Of a DNA stretch of 6,600 nucleotides, positions 5,087 to 6,600 are shown in pieces (the stretch's first letter is position 1; each line of letters begins with the position of its first letter). A program made the translations under genes and the position numbers. The notes under the pieces were generated by a model. It was not told the origin of the DNA, ran no database searches, and saw only the letters and a list, made by a program, of their open reading frames with translations. The stretch lies in contig CAIOSS010000657.1 of NCBI GenBank assembly GCA_903860995.1, forward strand, positions 1 to 6,600, written 5' to 3'. This stretch comes from an uncultured delta proteobacterium. Its GTDB lineage: Bacteria > Myxococcota_A > Polyangia > Polyangiales > Ga0077539.

Positions 5087-5932
5087 ATGGGTCGAGCGGT
5101 TCAGGCGGGAGCGGGTGCGCTGGTGGCGTGGGGCGCGTTGATCGGATGCTCCGTCGAGGGGGATCTCGGTGGCGGGGCGGCGCCGACGCCGACGCCGCCG
5201 TGCGCGACGCCGTGCGACGGTGCGTGCGTCGACCTGAGCACGAACCCGGCGCACTGCGGCGCCTGCGACGTGGCGTGCGGCGACGGGGAGGCGTGTCGCG
5301 CGGGGGTGTGCGCCTACCCCTGGCCGGCGCAGTGGGTGACCACGTACGTCGAGCGCTTCACGACCTCGCCGGTGCCGGGGTGGTCGTGGAACAGCGGGAT
5401 CTGCGCGCGACCGGGAGTCGGGGCCGCCCCAGACGGCACCCCGGGGTGGCAGTTTCGGCCGGACTGGGTGCAGTTGCGGCGACGGGATCCCACGCCCGTT
5501 GACGGCTATCGGGCCTGGGTGTGGCGGATGTGGATCGGGCCGCCGACGGATCGCACCTGGAACGTCTCGGGGTGCATTCGCACGCGGGTGACGTCCGAGA
5601 ACACCACCGACGGCACCGGGCTCTGTTTCCGCGTCGGCAGCGCCAACGATGGGGGCGTCACGTGGGTCGCCGACGGGTCGGAGGTGGCCGCGAGCCCGAG
5701 CGGAGCGACCGGGCGCTGGATGGAATTTCGCTGGGAGGTTTCCCCGTCGAACCGCCGGGCGCGCGCGCGGCTCGACGGCGTGCTCGCGTGGGAGGGCGCC
5801 GTCGACGACGCGGAGTGGGACGATCGTCCGTGGTGGAGCGTCAACGTGTTTCGGGCGGGCTTCTACGAGGGGTGCAACACGGGGCTGTTCGTGCTGGCGG
5901 AGGCGCGGGGAGAGGTCGCAGCGGCGCGCTGA
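5087..5932 (+). CDS. Cysteine-rich lipoprotein with Trp-rich beta-sandwich-like domain
   Basis: This 281-residue protein starts at ATG 5087, chosen because GGAGGGGAGG (5073-5082) ends 4 nt before it. The in-frame ATG at 5066 has no ribosome-binding site and would only add seven residues. A signal peptide ends in the lipobox LIGC (lipidated C21). Ser at +2 favours the outer membrane by the E. coli rule. A Gly/Pro/Thr spacer (22-38) leads to an eight-cysteine module (C39, 43, 47, 57, 60, 64, 70, 75) with CDGACVDLSTNPAHCGAC, a hallmark repeated in many myxobacterial surface proteins; here it occurs once. The remaining 200 residues are rich in Trp and Gly, with GWSWNSG, WMEFRWEVSPSNRRARARLD and NVFRAGFYEG. 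These suggest a LamG/concanavalin-like beta-sandwich, often carbohydrate-binding, but no catalytic motif is clear. It follows the sigma-partner gene by 28 bp, so it is probably the last gene of the operon and perhaps part of its sensory or output side. Confidence 0.8.
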   Translation: MGRAVQAGAGALVAWGALIGCSVEGDLGGGAAPTPTPPCATPCDGACVDLSTNPAHCGACDVACGDGEACRAGVCAYPWPAQWVTTYVERFTTSPVPGWSWNSGICARPGVGAAPDGTPGWQFRPDWVQLRRRDPTPVDGYRAWVWRMWIGPPTDRTWNVSGCIRTRVTSENTTDGTGLCFRVGSANDGGVTWVADGSEVAASPSGATGRWMEFRWEVSPSNRRARARLDGVLAWEGAVDDAEWDDRPWWSVNVFRAGFYEGCNTGLFVLAEARGEVAAAR

Positions 5933-6161
5933 CGCGGCGGGCGCGGCGAAGGCGGACGTCGTAGCGAGAGCGCCATCGCCAACCCGGGTAGAGCGACGCG
6001 ATCGCGGACGCGATGCGAGAGCCCCATCCAGTTGCGCGTCGCAGGGGATTTGAAGGGTTGGCGGGCGTCGCGGAAGACGCCTCGGACCGGGGTTGGTCGC
6101 GTCCCGCGCCTGCACCCCGGGCAAGCGAAGGCAGGCGCCCCTCACGGGGCTTCCGGAGGCG
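5933..6161. other. Non-coding stretch after the operon
   Basis: No gene is supported here. The lipoprotein's frame stays open after its stop, but its content (Arg/Gly-rich, no start codon) looks random. A near-repeat, GCGAGAGCGCCATC (5964-5977) and GCGAGAGCCCCATC (6015-6028), is present. I see no strong hairpin-plus-T-tract terminator directly after 5932. Confidence 0.4.
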
Positions 6162-6314
6162 ATGAACAACGCCGATCAAGACCCTCGACGCCGGCGCTGA
6201 TCGAAGACGCGGCGTCGCTCGTGGGCGTCGTCGCCCGCGGCGCGGGCGGCAGCGCGGCGCGCCTCGTGGCGCTGGACGGGCGCGGGATGCTGCACGCGCG
6301 CGACGTGGTGTGCA
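6162..6314 (+). pseudogene. Start of an unidentified gene, apparently frameshifted and cut off at 6314
   Basis: An ATG at 6162 is preceded by GGAGG (6155-6159, very short spacing). It opens MNNADQDP, but this frame hits TGA after twelve codons. The frame that continues sensibly begins at TCG 6185: STPALIEDAASLVGVVARG, then AGGSAARLVALDGRGMLHAR, then DVV. One extra C in the CCC run at 6182-6184 would join the two pieces as ...QDPSTPALIED.... The coding-like signal stops at about 6314, where the motif CCAGAGTTCGTCCC begins. This may be the 5' end of a gene displaced by an inserted element, with an additional one-base deletion or sequencing error. I do not recognise the protein. Confidence 0.33.
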
Positions 6315-6328
6315 CCAGAGTTCGTCCC
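6315..6328 (+). repeat. 14-bp motif, copy 2, at the end of the truncated gene start
   Basis: CCAGAGTTCGTCCC matches 392-405 with one mismatch and in the same orientation. Coding-like sequence lies to its left and lower-GC sequence to its right, the same layout as copy 1. If it is a transposon end, the element would extend right, out of the window. Sequence directly beyond the motif does not match that beyond copy 1, so the two elements would share only their tips. Confidence 0.3.
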
Positions 6329-6600
6329 AACTGTCCTGCTAAACCTGTGATTGCGGGTCGCAACCGCACCACGTTTTCCTTGAAATCGCGGGAGTTTCGC
6401 GGTCTGTGGCCGATGAAAAAAGCAACCTCGATCCGGCTGTCGCAAGATCAAGATGGACGTACCGATCGGCCGATTTTTCTGCGAGGAGACGCGTCACATC
6501 GATCACGGGAGGGCCGGCATCGGTGCCCGTGGCGGGGGCCATGGGGGGAGCGCCCCGCGAGCAGCAGCGCGGCGGTGAGCGGCCTCGTCCGCGAGCCTGA
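6329..6600. other. Lower-GC stretch without a supported gene, possible mobile or decayed DNA
   Basis: GC content is about 55% from 6301 to 6480, well below the 70-78% of the operon. No plus-strand frame here looks like protein. On the minus strand a run reading RPLTAALLLAG, shifted by one base at a C6 tract (6544-6549), leads into APATGTDAGPPVIDV. This resembles a lipoprotein signal peptide and the 'GTDAGPP' linker of myxobacterial lipoproteins. The expected lipobox Cys is Arg, however, and the frame is broken. At best it is a decayed gene start. Confidence 0.25.

Noticed and set aside
5964..6028. Near-identical GCGAGAGCgCCATC / GCGAGAGCcCCATC pair
   Set aside because: It is a single pair with one mismatch in GC-rich DNA, with no third copy or palindromic structure; it may be chance.
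5970..6055. tRNA-like stretch (GGGTAGAGCG resembling a D-arm)
   Set aside because: No T-loop (GGTTCGAAT-type), no plausible anticodon stem at the right distance, and no acceptor-stem pairing.
4637..6169. 510-codon minus-strand open frame across the sigma-partner and lipoprotein genes
   Set aside because: Its composition is Arg/Pro/Ala-rich and low-complexity, and it crosses two well-supported plus-strand genes and an intergenic gap.
1..6600. CRISPR array, rRNA, phage or defence gene cluster
   Set aside because: No regularly spaced repeats, no rRNA-like sequence, and no phage or defence proteins apart from the partial Uma2 tail, which alone does not make a defence island.

Overview
The window is very GC-rich DNA (about 70%, with genes strongly biased to G/C at third positions). 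It carries several protein types typical of Myxococcota: a cysteine-rich lipoprotein with the CxxxCxGxCVDLxxNPxHCGxC signature, an ECF sigma factor followed by a single-pass membrane protein with a TPR-like tail, and a signal-peptide protein with a Pro/Ala-rich linker and a barrel-like C-terminus. I infer a myxobacterium, possibly of the Polyangia/Sandaracinus type. The lineage is inference; no rRNA or marker gene is present.

Left part (1-2530) is genomic debris around a mobile element. It opens with the C-terminal end of a Uma2-family nuclease-like protein (stop at 140). A convergent C-terminal gene fragment of unknown identity follows (219-398, minus). At about 391 this fragment is cut by the left edge of a transposon remnant. 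The remnant holds a large DDE-type transposase reading frame (510-1958). A one-base frameshift in a G5 tract separates its first two catalytic aspartates from the third acidic residue, which lies in another frame (1951-2253). The remnant then stops abruptly against a fragment of a type-B carboxylesterase on the opposite strand (2244-2436), which carries the GGSAGG nucleophile motif.

Middle part (2726-5932) is an intact, tightly packed four-gene plus-strand unit. It encodes (1) a secreted protein with a predicted outer-membrane domain, (2) an ECF sigma factor, (3) a one-TM protein whose ATG overlaps the sigma stop as ATGA, with a short cytoplasmic head and a periplasmic TPR-like tail, and (4) an outer-membrane-type lipoprotein with an eight-cysteine module and a Trp-rich beta-sandwich-like domain. 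The arrangement suggests an envelope-sensing sigma/anti-sigma-like module with its surface components. Gene (3) lacks the zinc-binding HxxxCxxC motif of classical anti-sigma factors, so this would be a non-canonical regulator. It is the best candidate here for an under-described system.

Right part (5933-6600) has no intact gene. A short, probably frameshifted gene start (6162-6314) ends at a second copy of the 14-bp motif found at the left transposon edge. GC content falls to about 55% immediately after it. The rest to 6600 looks like mobile or decayed sequence, possibly including a ruined lipoprotein gene on the minus strand.
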